DNA of 64,000 nucleotides, taken from positions 1-64,000 of the forward strand of contig JAPJBO010000163.1 in NCBI GenBank assembly GCA_030068145.1. Direction: 5' to 3'. The position numbers and the translations under genes were made by a program. The DNA is from Diplonema papillatum (lineage: Eukaryota; Euglenozoa; Diplonemea; Diplonemida; Diplonemidae). The notes beneath the pieces are model-generated. The model did no database searches and was not told the DNA's origin. It saw only the letters and a program-made list of their open reading frames with translations. Positions 19,152 through 28,431 of this stretch are shown in pieces; positions within the stretch are counted from its first letter, which is position 1, and every line of letters starts with the position of its first letter.

Positions 19152-20132
19152 CTACATGTCCTCAATGTCCTCTTCAATCAGCAGTGCCTGCTGTTCTTCC
19201 TCCTGGGGATCATTGTCGCCCGTCAGACCCAGCCCCATGATCTGGCGGTACTGCTCGTCCAGGTCCACGGCCGCCACTCCCTCGCCAGCAAGTGCTGCAC
19301 CCTGCGCAATGGGGACCTTCACTTGCCACAAGCCAAGGTGGAGCTGTCTGCAGAGCACTGGCTTCTGGTCGTCAGCGGGCTCGTCGAGGACGTAGGTGGT
19401 TGGGTACAGACCCGATGGCACACTGCTGCCCGCGGGGACAACACGTACGCACTCGAGAGTGACTGTTGTGCCCACCACCTTGTAATTAACCTGTGTAAAC
19501 AGGCCTTCGACGAGGGTCACATGGAACCCTTGCTCTTTTGCACCCGGCGTCGTAATTGGGAAGGCGATGCGTATGGGCTTCGACGGCTCGTCCGCATCCG
19601 TGTTCTGGGCCTGCGTAATGGACGACAGAACGGCCAGGAGATCCGCTCCGCGGAACGTGGGCTTAGTGGCTTGAACCACTTTGTTGTACAGCGCGTGCTT
19701 AGCATGTGTCTGCTGTCTCCACGCCGTGATCGGCTTGCTTCTGAGCGTGACACCAACAACCTTCACATCTTGGACGTTGCGCACTTTGCTTTCAATGCGG
19801 TATTGATCCGGAAGGGTTCTCGCCTTCGTCATTGCTGTAACCTCCCCCGCTGTGAATTTCGGCGGCTTTATGAAGTCGGTGATGACCTGCATCAACAACG
19901 GCGACTTTTTGTGGAGTCTTACTCCTGTCACCTCGGAAACGAGCTGACGCAGGCTGCTCAACCTTATCGCTGCTCCGACCTTCTTTACGAGGTATGCCTC
20001 AATAAAGTTGGAGACAACGTCGGAGGTCGCCGTGTTGTTGGCTTCGCAGTCGCTGCCATTGTCGCTGCCCTCGATCGTGCGCCTCCGCTTGTTGTCTTCA
20101 GGTGTTCGTGGCATACTTGAGGACAGTGGCAT
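19152..20132 (-). CDS. Unassigned 326-aa protein
   Basis: The frame is open from 20492, but the likely start is the ATG at 20132 (MPLSSSMPRTPEDNKRRR); the sequence before it is low-complexity and includes a poly-Gly tract read from a poly-C run. The N-terminus has a basic nuclear-localisation-like KRRR. The middle is a mixed alpha/beta region (SNFIEAYLVKKVGAAIRLSS, then FRGADLLAVLSSI), and the last 25 residues are very acidic. I do not recognise a family. It is on the same strand as the 597-aa gene and about 420 bp downstream is that gene's start region, so the two may be partner genes of one mobile element or neighbouring host genes. Confidence 0.5.
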   Translation of the reverse strand: MPLSSSMPRTPEDNKRRRTIEGSDNGSDCEANNTATSDVVSNFIEAYLVKKVGAAIRLSSLRQLVSEVTGVRLHKKSPLLMQVITDFIKPPKFTAGEVTAMTKARTLPDQYRIESKVRNVQDVKVVGVTLRSKPITAWRQQTHAKHALYNKVVQATKPTFRGADLLAVLSSITQAQNTDADEPSKPIRIAFPITTPGAKEQGFHVTLVEGLFTQVNYKVVGTTVTLECVRVVPAGSSVPSGLYPTTYVLDEPADDQKPVLCRQLHLGLWQVKVPIAQGAALAGEGVAAVDLDEQYRQIMGLGLTGDNDPQEEEQQALLIEEDIEDM

Positions 20133-20452
20133 CGTTGTGTTTAAGAGTGTGTGAGTCGCTGGATGATGTTTTCTTGAGGTATCAACGAACAGGTATCTGA
20201 GAAATTGGGGGAAAAGGCAAAGGCAGTCCAGGATACTGATGAGAACACAGGTATTTACACACGAAAATCCAACTTTCACACCCGCTTTTTGGGTGTGGCA
20301 CATGCCCTTTGCGGGTGTGGCACATGCCCTTTTCGGACCTCCCGATTTAACTCCATCTTCACTGCTGGAGTTCACCGTGCACTGTAGAGGGGGGGGGGTC
20401 TGGTTTATCCGGCCATCCGGCCAAAGTGGCTGATCCTTAACAAGAGCGCTGC

Positions 20453-20472
20453 CCCCCCCCCCCCCCCCCCCC
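20453..20472. repeat. Poly-C tract
   Basis: An uninterrupted C run of about 20 bases. It is read as poly-Gly on the minus strand and is probably prone to length variation. Confidence 0.85.
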
Positions 20473-20562
20473 AAATGTCGCAAGAACGTCATCCCTGTGT
20501 ATTATGGGATTTTGAAATTTGCCATGTGCATTATGGGGATTTTAAAATTTGCCGTGTGTATT

Positions 20563-22041
20563 GGGCTTGGGCATTCCCATTCTCGAACACAATTTAACTT
20601 TTTGCCCATTCTCGAACACTCGCTAACTTTTTGCCCATTCTCGAACACTTTTTAACTTTTTGCCCATTCTCGAACAGTCGCCTAACTTTTTGCCCATTTT
20701 CGAACATTGAAATTTGCCCAGGGTGGGATTCGAACTCACCACCCATACATCCAAAAAATCCCAGCCATTTTTGGGTTCGCCATTTCCGATTCCGATTTCC
20801 GTCGGATCCGTTCCTCGAACAAGGTGCCAGCATTGTGGTTGGCTGCTGCGTCCCGGCTCGGTATCCTGGTTGCGCACTGGGTCATTGACACCGCAGACTA
20901 CGGGTAAACGGTTTTCTAAACACAGATTCGTGCATAATTCAGGTATGCGCGAGTGACCAGCCCGTTCTACTTGTAGCGCTTCCTAATTCTGTGCCGAAAC
21001 CTCTTCAGAATCAGAGCCACTGTTTTACCACGAGTAGTAACCAGCGACGGGCGCGACGTCACGAATGACTCCAGAGGAGGAGCGGGAGAGACTCAGAGCG
21101 GTAAGTAACGCCGCAGCCAATCAAGATTTGAGTGATGCTACTCTTACAGTAGAAGCTGCAAAGAAAAAGTGCCAGTCGTCTGAAAATAATCAGGAGCTGG
21201 CGGATGGTGACTGGATCTTGTCCTCCCTGCCGCAGGCTGGCAGGCTGAGAGAGAGACTGGAATTGCCGGCGAGCCGCCAGGGCGCATGGCAGGAGCCATT
21301 TCTCCTGCCATCATGCAGCCATGTGCCAAGTGTAACCGCCACTTCAACTCTGAAAAAAAATTGACCAAAAAAATTGGACCCCGAATTTTTGACCAAAAAA
21401 TTTGACCCAAAAAATTTGTCCTAAATTTTTGACCCAAAATTTTTGTCCTAAATTTTTGACCCAAAAATTTTGACCCAAAAATTGACCAAAAATTTTTGAC
21501 CCAAAAAATTTCGGTCAAACTTTTTGAATCACTTTGCTGCAAAGTTTGCAAGCTGCTTCTCCTGGTGTAGGTCAGTGAACTAACCAAAATCACTCAATGG
21601 CCGCCGCGCAATTTGCAAGCAAGACGAGCAAACTCAGTGAAGTCTGTGCCGGGTTTTTAAACGGGGTAGCTCGCACACACCGTCACGTGTAGAAGCTTGA
21701 AGCAACCAAGAACCCGAGTTTAGATGCCGAAGAGGCTGCGGCCTGAAGTTAGCAAGGGTACCGTCTTCGAATCAGTGAACGCAGCTGTTCTCGCGGTGAA
21801 ACTTGAGGCAAATGTCTCGGGGAAGTGACATTTTCACCACAAAAACTGGAATGTTCGAGAATGGGCAAAAAGTTAAATAGTGTTCGAGAATGGGCACAAA
21901 GTTACCGAGAATGGGCAAAAAGTTAAAAAGTGTTCGAGAATGGGCAAAAAGTTAGCGAGTGTTCGAGAATGGGCAAAAAGTTAAATAGTGTTCGAGAATG
22001 GGCACAAACATAAGGAAGTGTACTATAATGGGAATTGTCCC
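20563..22041. mobile_element. Array-ended DNA transposon, TCTCGAACAC family, with 9-bp TSD
   Basis: The element is flanked by perfect copies of GTGTGTATT (20554-20562 and 22042-22050). It begins GGG and ends CCC, with a right tip (minus strand) GGGACAATTCCCATT and a left tip GGGCTTGGGCATTCCCATT. Tandem ~29-bp units with core GCCCATTCTCGAACAC run inward at 20580-20710 and, inverted, at 21850-22010. A 9-bp target-site duplication is the hallmark of Mutator-like elements. The 1.1-kb interior has no transposase, so this copy is non-autonomous. Confidence 0.85.
20711..21849. other. Interior of the array-ended element, including a (T)TGACCCAAAAAT array
   Basis: No protein family is recognised. The segment 21351-21520 is an array of degenerate 13-17-bp TTTTTGACCCAAAAATT units. 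The same motif forms an inner inverted pair in the Mutator-like element at 44277-46290. Near 20715-20745 the minus strand has GAGTTCGAATCCCACC, a tRNA T-arm look-alike without a matching 5' half. Confidence 0.55.
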
Positions 22042-22050
22042 GTGTGTATT

Positions 22051-22552
22051 AGAGGTAAAAGCCCCTCAAAAAACCCCAACTGGCGGAATTGATAATTTCA
22101 CCGGTGTGGGCAGTGGAACGTGGAAATCCGTGGAAATTTCCACGATTTCCATTTCCACGATTTCCACTTCAACGTGGATCCACGTCCCGAACCCTGAGGC
22201 TAAGCAAAGCAAAGTTCGGGTGAGGTGTCACACGCTTTTTAGGTGTGACTCGCGCCCTCTTTGACTGCAGTTTCTGAGACTGGACCTCACGTGTAACAAT
22301 GCAATGTACTGGGAAGTAGAAAGCAGGTCGATGAGGATGCGTGCCACGGTCAATGTCTGCCTCGCTTTTTCCCCGACGCCTGCGTACTATCCCAGAGGTC
22401 GTAGGATCGATTCCTTGCTGACGAACTTCCAGGCGTCGGGGGATGAGCTCCCCGAAGAAACCGGTAGCTCCGACGGCTCGGCCGACCGCGAGTAATGTAG
22501 GAACAGTACACCTACCCCCGATAAAACCATGGGGCGCTGATGAAAAAAAAAA
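22051..22552 (+). other. Possible SINE-like block ending in poly(A)
   Basis: The region 22320-22552 has a B-box-like GTAGGATCGATTCC near 22400 and ends in A13, immediately followed by GACGC and the T-run that is the poly(A) of the minus-strand LINE. Such converging tails suggest a plus-strand SINE-like insertion. The part before 22300 holds one fragment of the GTTCGGG array and nothing else recognised. Confidence 0.35.
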
Positions 22553-22774
22553 AAAGACGCTTTTTTTTTTTTGGAGCGCGGGACACTGTACTTGCCATGT
22601 TGGTACAGCGGGGCTGCCGGTATCCGGTTGCTCCCGGAGCGGTAGTCCAAAGAAATGCTTCTTCAGCACACTGTGAACGCCTGTCTCACAGCGACACGGG
22701 ACTGGCCTGCGCGTGACTGCTAACAGGTCCGACCCGGTAAAAAAACCCGCGATGCAGTGACTCTACCCCCTGCA

Positions 22775-25723
22775 TCAGGGTGGATCCGCTTCGTCCGGTC
22801 GCGCCCCACCAGATGCAATGACGATCCTTGCCACCCCTCGGGCTATAGAAAAGCTCAAGCGGTGGAAGAGGTCCTGGCAGGCGGCCGAAACGGTCCGGTC
22901 TTCACGGAGGGCGTTGGCGCGGGCAATGTGCCGCAGCTCCGTGATTGCTCCTGGGCACCAGGCCCCGAACGTGTCTACAACTAGCGGCACCGCCTTCCAT
23001 TCCCGCGGGTCTGGCTCATTGGCGATGATTGCGTTGTAGACACGCTCCTTGACGGCTACAGCGTACGCGGCTGCTGCGCCCCCTGGCTCTGCCGCCGCCC
23101 GGGCTGCGTAGTGCGGCTGCGAGAGTTGTAGGGGGTACGTGACAGCGACGTCAAGTAGGACGGTGGTGCCATCCCGGACGTAGCTGATGTCCGGGCGCTT
23201 GCGCCGCGCGTTAGCGAACACGGCTCGCTCGATGGAAGGACCGAGCAGTCCTCGTCGAGCGAAGTCGGCGACGATGTCGCGCAGCGCGTTGTGAAGGCGC
23301 GTTCGGCGGCCGCTGCCGAAACACGTCTGGGCGTGCGATCCGTTGACGTCGGTCGCACCGTGTCCGCAAAGGCGGCACTCCCCCGGCGCGGCCGCAATTG
23401 GAAGCCCCAACCGAAGCCGGACTGCCACCGCCAGCTCGGCCGGAGACAACCACATTGCGGTATCCGCCTCAGGGTTGCCGTACAACCACGCCGAAGCGTG
23501 CTTGCCGGAGCCGCTTTGGATCCGCGCCCGGATCCGGTCTTGAGCCCGGGTCAGGGCCTGACCCTGCAGTTGGCCGGAGTGGCCGAGCTCCTCCGTCAGC
23601 GACTCGAGAAGGTTCTTCCTCTTCTCGGTGGCCAAGGCGGACGACCATGCCTTCTGTCCTCGCCCCTCGTACTCGGCTCGTGCCTGCATGACGTCCTGGA
23701 TCTTCTCCAGGACGGATTCATAGGTTGCAAGGCGCGGGTCGACGAGGGACGCTTGGACGGTGTCGTCCTGCTGCCACGTGAGGTGTGGCAGCAGGGCCGG
23801 GGCCACGAGGGCGGGGAGATGCGGCCCCCCGTCCAGCGCCGCGGCGATGTGGGCAATCCCGCTCACGTCCGCACAGCTGTGGAGGCCGAGGCCGCCCATC
23901 CTGACGGGGAGTGACGCCTGTGTCCACGACGCGTCATCGGTTTCGATCCCGGTGATCGTCGCGAGACAGGACTGGGTGACGCGGTCGATGCCCGCGTAGT
24001 CGAAGACGGGCCCTGTCGCGCGCATGAGGTGCACCACTCCAACGAAGCCGGCACAGAACTTCGTCAGCGTGAGCGCCACGTGCGCGTCAGGTAGGGACGC
24101 GATCACCCTCAGCTTCCTCTCGGCGCCCTGTGCCACCCGCTCAACGAACGCGCGGATCTTCTCCGGCGATCCGCACGGCACACCCAGGTGCTCGATCTCA
24201 TCGAGGGAGCACGTCTCGATGCCGTCTAGGCCCGCCGGTACCTCGGCGCCCGGGGCAATCGCCAGTCTGCACTTGCCCCTATTGAGGCTCAGACCGACTG
24301 CTGCGGCTCGCCGCTCGAACTCGCACAGCCATCGCGCGATCGAGTCGAGTTCCCCGCCCGTTACCCCGTCGTCGAGGTAGAACGTCAGGAGCTCGAGGCT
24401 GGCCCGGCTCAGCGCTGAGTGGTTGGGCGCGGCCTCCGGCTGCTCCTGAGGTGCCGGCTCCTGTGCTACTGGCCCGGCGCCCTCCGGATCCTCGGGGGCG
24501 CCTCGCGGTATCTGGGCCACCGGCGCCGGCGGAATCGGGCCCGGGAGCGCGAGGGCCGGCTCTCCGGGCTCCGCCGGGCCCCCGTGGGCTGGGTCCTCGG
24601 GTGGCGGTTGCGCTGGCCCCGGCTCGTGCGGTGGCGGTGGCCCCTGCTCAGGAGGGCCCTCTCCGCCTTCCACGGCTCCTGCGGGGTCCGCGGGCTCCTC
24701 CGGCCGCGGAGCCTGAGCGCCCGCCCCCGGGGCCTCTTCCGGCGCCGGCTGGACTGCCGGGCCGACCTGTGGCGCTGCCGCAGCCTCGGCCGGCGGCGGC
24801 GGCGGCGCGATGACGTCCTGCAGCGCCAGGCTGAAGAGGAGAGGCCCCAAGGGGTCCCCCTGTTGCACCCCACGCTCGGAAGTGAGCGTTTGGTCTCCAA
24901 CTTGCAGTATGGAGTGCTTCCCGTATGCCGCCATGGTGTACGCCAAGACCTGGGGGGCATGCCTGCTGGCGCTTTGAATGATCGCCTCCCTCTGCAGGGA
25001 GTTGAATGCGTTCGCCAGGTCGATCTGGAGGATGCCCTTGCCCGCCCCGCCTTCCCTGCGGTACATGGCCGCCACCCTACGGACGGCGAGAATTCCCGCG
25101 TCCGCTCCGGCCTTCACCCCGACACCGACCTGCCCGCTTCGCAGGAGCACGCTTTGCCCGAGCTCCTTTACCACCCGGTCGGACGCGAGGACCTTTCCGG
25201 CCACCCTCCGCAGAATCTCGCCGCAGGCGATGGGTCGGATGCCGCCCCCTCTTTTCACCAGTGGGACCAGCTTGGCCCCGTAGAGGTATGGCCTGGCCGC
25301 CGCCGAAACCCTCCCGGACGAGAGGGCCCATACCGCGTCTGCCACAGCCTCCTTGAAGGAGCCGGAGCTGTCCCAGAGGTCCAGCAGGTGCTGCGCAGAG
25401 AGCCCGGAGGGGCCGGCCGCCGTGCCCTTCGGCATCTTCTTCAGCAGTCTCCGAACCGCACTCGGCGAGGGCCGTGCCACGTTCAGGCCCTGCATCGCCG
25501 GGTCGCCTTGCCACTCCTCGGCAGCCGGGTGGAGGGCCCTGAGCTGCGCCATGGTGGCCTCGTCTGGCGGGGCCGTCTGCGCTGCCGAAAGCGCCGACAC
25601 CGCCCGCGAGTAACACCGGTCCCGCGCCCGCTTGATGACCTGGCGCACGATGGGGGCGTCCAGGTCATCCACTGACCTGACCGCCGTCTGGAGCTCGACC
25701 CTGTGGTCGTTGTCCTCGACCGG
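22775..25723 (-). CDS. LINE-2 reverse transcriptase with restriction-like endonuclease
   Basis: The frame opens after a TAA at 25724-25726 and runs 983 codons. RT motifs, numbered from the GTG at 25672, are GGGIRPIACGEILRRVAGK (about 143), ILQIDLANAFNSLQ with the first catalytic Asp (about 214), GVQQGDPLGPLLFSLAL (about 268), and FYLDDG (about 431). Between the last two lies a Pro/Ala/Gly/Glu-rich insert of about 130 residues that normal RTs lack. The C-terminal part has a knuckle (CRLCGHG...GSHAQTC) and RPDISYV...LLDVAVTYPL, a PD-(D/E)XK-type endonuclease. It would nick target DNA and prime on it. A truncated duplicate of the 3' third is at 28822-29451. Confidence 0.85.
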   Translation of the reverse strand, partial: PVEDNDHRVELQTAVRSVDDLDAPIVRQVIKRARDRCYSRAVSALSAAQTAPPDEATMAQLRALHPAAEEWQGDPAMQGLNVARPSPSAVRRLLKKMPKGTAAGPSGLSAQHLLDLWDSSGSFKEAVADAVWALSSGRVSAAARPYLYGAKLVPLVKRGGGIRPIACGEILRRVAGKVLASDRVVKELGQSVLLRSGQVGVGVKAGADAGILAVRRVAAMYRREGGAGKGILQIDLANAFNSLQREAIIQSASRHAPQVLAYTMAAYGKHSILQVGDQTLTSERGVQQGDPLGPLLFSLALQDVIAPPPPPAEAAAAPQVGPAVQPAPEEAPGAGAQAPRPEEPADPAGAVEGGEGPPEQGPPPPHEPGPAQPPPEDPAHGGPAEPGEPALALPGPIPPAPVAQIPRGAPEDPEGAGPVAQEPAPQEQPEAAPNHSALSRASLELLTFYLDDGVTGGELDSIARWLCEFERRAAAVGLSLNRGKCRLAIAPGAEVPAGLDGIETCSLDEIEHLGVPCGSPEKIRAFVERVAQGAERKLRVIASLPDAHVALTLTKFCAGFVGVVHLMRATGPVFDYAGIDRVTQSCLATITGIETDDASWTQASLPVRMGGLGLHSCADVSGIAHIAAALDGGPHLPALVAPALLPHLTWQQDDTVQASLVDPRLATYESVLEKIQDVMQARAEYEGRGQKAWSSALATEKRKNLLESLTEELGHSGQLQGQALTRAQDRIRARIQSGSGKHASAWLYGNPEADTAMWLSPAELAVAVRLRLGLPIAAAPGECRLCGHGATDVNGSHAQTCFGSGRRTRLHNALRDIVADFARRGLLGPSIERAVFANARRKRPDISYVRDGTTVLLDVAVTYPLQLSQPHYAARAAAEPGGAAAAYAVAVKERVYNAIIANEPDPREWKAVPLVVDTFGAWCPGAITELRHIARANALREDRTVSAACQDLFHRLSFSIARGVARIVIASGGARPDEADPP

Positions 25724-25739
25724 TTAGGGCCCAGCCGGC

Positions 25740-26260
25740 CGGGCCGCAAGGAGGAGCGGCGGTCTGCATCTGCAGGGATGCGGCGGGACCCGGGGAGCGG
25801 AGGGGCAGGCATTGCAGCTGTGCCCCCGCTCCCGGGCCTACCAAGGTCGAGTGGCCGCTGGGCTGGAGCCAGTGCGGAGGCCCCCGGCCCCGGGGGGGCA
25901 GGCGGCCCCAGGGGGGGAGGCGGCCCCGGGGAGATGGTTTCAGGGGGCGGCGCTCCCCTTCACCTTTGCCCAGGTAGCCGCGGCCAATGTGCCCACCCTG
26001 AACAGGGTCCCCACAACGGCGAAACCGCAGGTCGCCGCCCTGTTTGAGACTGTCCTCCGGGGGGCATCTGACGACGCGGGGTGGCTGCGGGTATATGCCT
26101 TCGCCCCGCTCATCTTGGCGGCCACCACTCGGGGAGGACGCAGAGCGGTGACAGAGGCCCTCCGCCGCCGGGTCAGACTCTGGAGGGACGGCCTGTTCGG
26201 GACGCTCTGGTCGGAGGCCTTGGCCATCACGGCTGGGAAGGCTCAAGGTCGCGCGCGCCG
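25740..26260 (+). pseudogene. Inverted pre-RT segment of LINE-2
   Basis: On the plus strand, opposite to the surrounding LINE, lies a well-formed protein segment: PFTFAQVAAANVPTLNRVP, then GWLRVYAFAPLILAATTRGG and RRRVRLWRDGLFGTLWSEA. From memory, the pattern of PTLxRVP, a W...P...L..P/A.RGG block and LWxxGxxxxLW precedes the RT in relatives of this LINE type. The sequence that should follow it (CYSRAVSALSA) sits on the minus strand at the start of the RT frame. I infer that about 0.5 kb was inverted in place, with breakpoints near 25730 and 26250. Confidence 0.6.
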
Positions 26261-27405
26261 GCGTGCCTACCCGGTGGCGGAGGTACCGGTGGCACGACAG
26301 GAATTACTACGGGCGGGGCCGCGGGCGGCTCCCCTGGCGGCCCGGGATTGGGGTGGATGTCCCCGTCGCAACACAGGTCGTCTCCTCCGCGCCCGGAGGA
26401 AACGACCTGTGCGGCGGCGGAGTCATCCATCCCTGTGGCCGCCCAGTGAGCCTGTCGGCCCCCCCTTCGTGGGCCCGGGTGCCGGGGGACGTCCCCGTCG
26501 TCGCACGGGTCATCGCCGCCCCTTCCCAAGGAGACGTGAATCTCCGGGTCCGGGCTTGCTATCCCGGCCGCGTGCGCCACCCTCACGCTGTCCGGGAACA
26601 GGACGGGCGTAAGTGGCCAGCTGGACTGCGGGGGACCCGGGGGTTGGCTCTCCATGGCCGCTCCCCTCCCCTGGCCGGGCTGCGCCAACCTGTCCTTCAC
26701 CCGCGCGGCGATGGCTCGCACTGAGGCGACCAGGCCCGCGCCCCTCCCCAGGCCCGTGTCGGGCTTCTGCCTCACCGGGGCCGGCGTCCCGACGGGCGAT
26801 CGTGACGCGGGGCGCTTGGCTCCAGTCGCCGGAGTCCCAAGCGTGGCCCCGCACACCCTCTCCAGAAGGCGTTGGCTCGCCGCGTCTACCGGGGGTCGCT
26901 GCTGCGGTTCCGGTGATCCGACCCCCGGAGCGGGGGTGCCGGATCCGCCGCTGACGTCTCGCTGCTCAGAGGCCGAGGCTTGCTCCGAACCCTGCGCCGG
27001 CTGGCTCGGCCCGGGCGCCGGCGAACCCGGCCGAAGGAAGCCCCCATCCATCGCCTCGGCCCCCTCCGACAGGAAGCTGGGCTCCGACGGCACGTACCCC
27101 CAGGTGAGCCCGGACGGGGGGGTCTCCCACCCTTCCTCGGGGCCTCCCGGCCGTCTGCGGCGCACGGCCGCCGGCGTACCGACCGGGGACCGCGATGCGG
27201 GGCGCTTGGCCCCCTGCCCCTGGTGGGCTTCAGAGCCCCCGGCCGGCACCTCGGCAGCCTCCTCCCGGGGGTTCTCGCTGATCGGCCCCTCCCTCCGCTG
27301 CTGGCGCTTCGGCCGACGGCTGGCTCGGCGGCGCTGCGCCCGCCCCCGCGCCCCCGTCTCCGGGGTCGGGGCCTCTCCTGTTCCCCCCGTCGGCCCGCGG
27401 AGCAC
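26227..27405 (-). CDS. LINE-2 N-terminal region with tandem 2A-like peptides
   Basis: The 392-codon frame is Pro, Gly and Arg-rich and mostly disordered. A 16-residue block, GAKRPASRSPVGTPA, occurs twice (about residues 68 and 196). Two related segments near the C-terminus read GRGGDDPCDDGDVPRHPGP and GRGGDDLCCDGDIHPNPGP. The second (26341-26372) ends in NPGP preceded by GDIHP, a form of the ribosome-skipping 2A motif known from LINE proteins, and the first looks like a degenerate duplicate. The frame then stops at 26227, where the inverted segment begins, so in an intact element it probably continues into the RT. Confidence 0.65.
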   Translation of the reverse strand: MLRGPTGGTGEAPTPETGARGRAQRRRASRRPKRQQRREGPISENPREEAAEVPAGGSEAHQGQGAKRPASRSPVGTPAAVRRRRPGGPEEGWETPPSGLTWGYVPSEPSFLSEGAEAMDGGFLRPGSPAPGPSQPAQGSEQASASEQRDVSGGSGTPAPGVGSPEPQQRPPVDAASQRLLERVCGATLGTPATGAKRPASRSPVGTPAPVRQKPDTGLGRGAGLVASVRAIAARVKDRLAQPGQGRGAAMESQPPGPPQSSWPLTPVLFPDSVRVAHAAGIASPDPEIHVSLGRGGDDPCDDGDVPRHPGPRRGGRQAHWAATGMDDSAAAQVVSSGRGGDDLCCDGDIHPNPGPPGEPPAAPPVVIPVVPPVPPPPGRHAGARDLEPSQP

Positions 27406-27423
27406 CCGCCCCCTCTTGAGCCA

Positions 27424-27439
27424 GTTTTTTTTTTTTTTC
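27424..27439 (-). repeat. Poly(A) of an element upstream of LINE-2
   Basis: T15 on the plus strand, so an A-tail on the minus strand, sits exactly at the LINE-2 5' edge. It belongs to sequence lying at higher coordinates. Confidence 0.6.
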
Positions 27440-28250
27440 TAGACCCCCCGCAAGCGAGCCGAACACAACGGGCGAAAGGAGAGAAGACACAAGAAAGGAC
27501 TCCAGCAAGGACACAAACCCGCACGGCAACCACGCCACTGCAGAGCAGAAAGACGAGTTGCGGCTATACACGGTTTGCATGATCACTTCGCGCTCACAGT
27601 ACCACACTTACTGCTCTTTCTTCTTTTCACGCACCGAACACTCGCGAAGGTACACACTGAGAGAAATACAGAAGACAGAAGAAAGGATTCCAGCAAGGAC
27701 ACAAGCCCGCACGACAACCACGCCACTGCAGAGCAGACAGACGAGTTGCGGCTACACACGGCTTGCATGATCTCTTCGCGCCAAAAGAACCTTTGTTCGC
27801 TTCGCTCTTCCGTCCTTTCTCAACAACCGAACGCACACACAGCTACAGAAAAACGGGGCCTTTGCCCTCACGGAGACCCTGCCTGACATTAAGGAAGGCC
27901 AACCGACACATCATTCGATTCAAGAATCATTGTCGGTCCCGAGTGTCAGGTCAATCTGTACCCTCACGAGGACAGAACCCCTCACACGTAACTCGTCTGA
28001 CGAGTGCCCCGCGTGTGGGGGGATGCGTTACGAGCTCAGGGGCCGAAACGGGGGTCTCCGACGTGATTAGCAGCATACTACAGAAGGCTGCCAAAGCATC
28101 TTTTCAAAACACACCAACACGTCTACAGGAACCAGCGAAAGAACCTCTCCCACGGCAAGAACAATCAGCCCAGCTGGCCTCTTCCTCTCCTTTCCTTTTT
28201 GTTCTCCAAAGAAGACAGGATAGAAGGAAAAGGTGCCTCATCTAAAAAAA
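27440..28250 (-). repeat. Region with a ~185-bp tandem duplication, no gene
   Basis: Copies at about 27475-27592 and 27660-27778 share CCAGCAAGGACACAAGCCCG-like sequence, CACGCCACTGCAGAGCAGA and GACGAGTTGCGGCTA. The poly(A) at its left edge suggests this is the 3' part of a minus-strand retroelement. I see no convincing coding sequence. Confidence 0.55.
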
Positions 28251-28254
28251 AAAT

Positions 28255-28332
28255 AGACGACGTCGAACCGTGATGGCAGAGTGAACGGCGCCAGGGTTTA
28301 GGGCTGGAGTTCCCGGGTTCGAACCCCGCCGA
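28255..28332 (+). tRNA. tRNA-Leu-like sequence, degenerate or SINE head
   Basis: An A-box-like TGGCAGAGTGA, GGCGCCAGGG...CTGG and a good T-arm (CCCGGGTTCGAACCCCG) occur in tRNA order and a T8 terminator follows. The acceptor stem pairs poorly, which argues against a functional gene. A nearby A10 tract precedes it. I read it as a tRNA pseudogene or a tRNA-derived SINE head. Confidence 0.4.
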
Positions 28333-28431
28333 GGACCTTTTTTTTGGTTCCCCTCGGTCTTCGGTCAATTCCCTCGCTCCGGGGTTTTCTTGACCCGTGA
28401 TTTGGCACCGGGTATTTGCATACTTCAGGCC

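Larger units (their letters stand above)
22559..27423 (-). mobile_element. RLE-type LINE with 2A-like motifs (LINE-2)
   Basis: Minus-strand element with poly(A) (T-run on plus) at 22559-22572 and its 5' edge at 27423 against another A-tract. Parts in order are an N-terminal region with 2A-like motifs (27405-26227), an inverted pre-RT segment (about 25740-26260, now plus strand), then RT and restriction-like endonuclease (25723-22775). The C-terminal PD...D nuclease after a Cys/His knuckle places it with RLE-encoding LINEs rather than APE LINEs. The inversion makes this copy non-functional. Confidence 0.8.

Noticed and set aside
20715..20760. tRNA-like T-arm GAGTTCGAATCCCACC on the minus strand
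   Set aside because: No matching 5' half, A-box or acceptor stem could be found.
25940..26230. Minus-strand open frame in the same orientation as LINE-2
   Set aside because: It is the shadow of the plus-strand pre-RT segment, which has the better protein-like sequence and family pattern.
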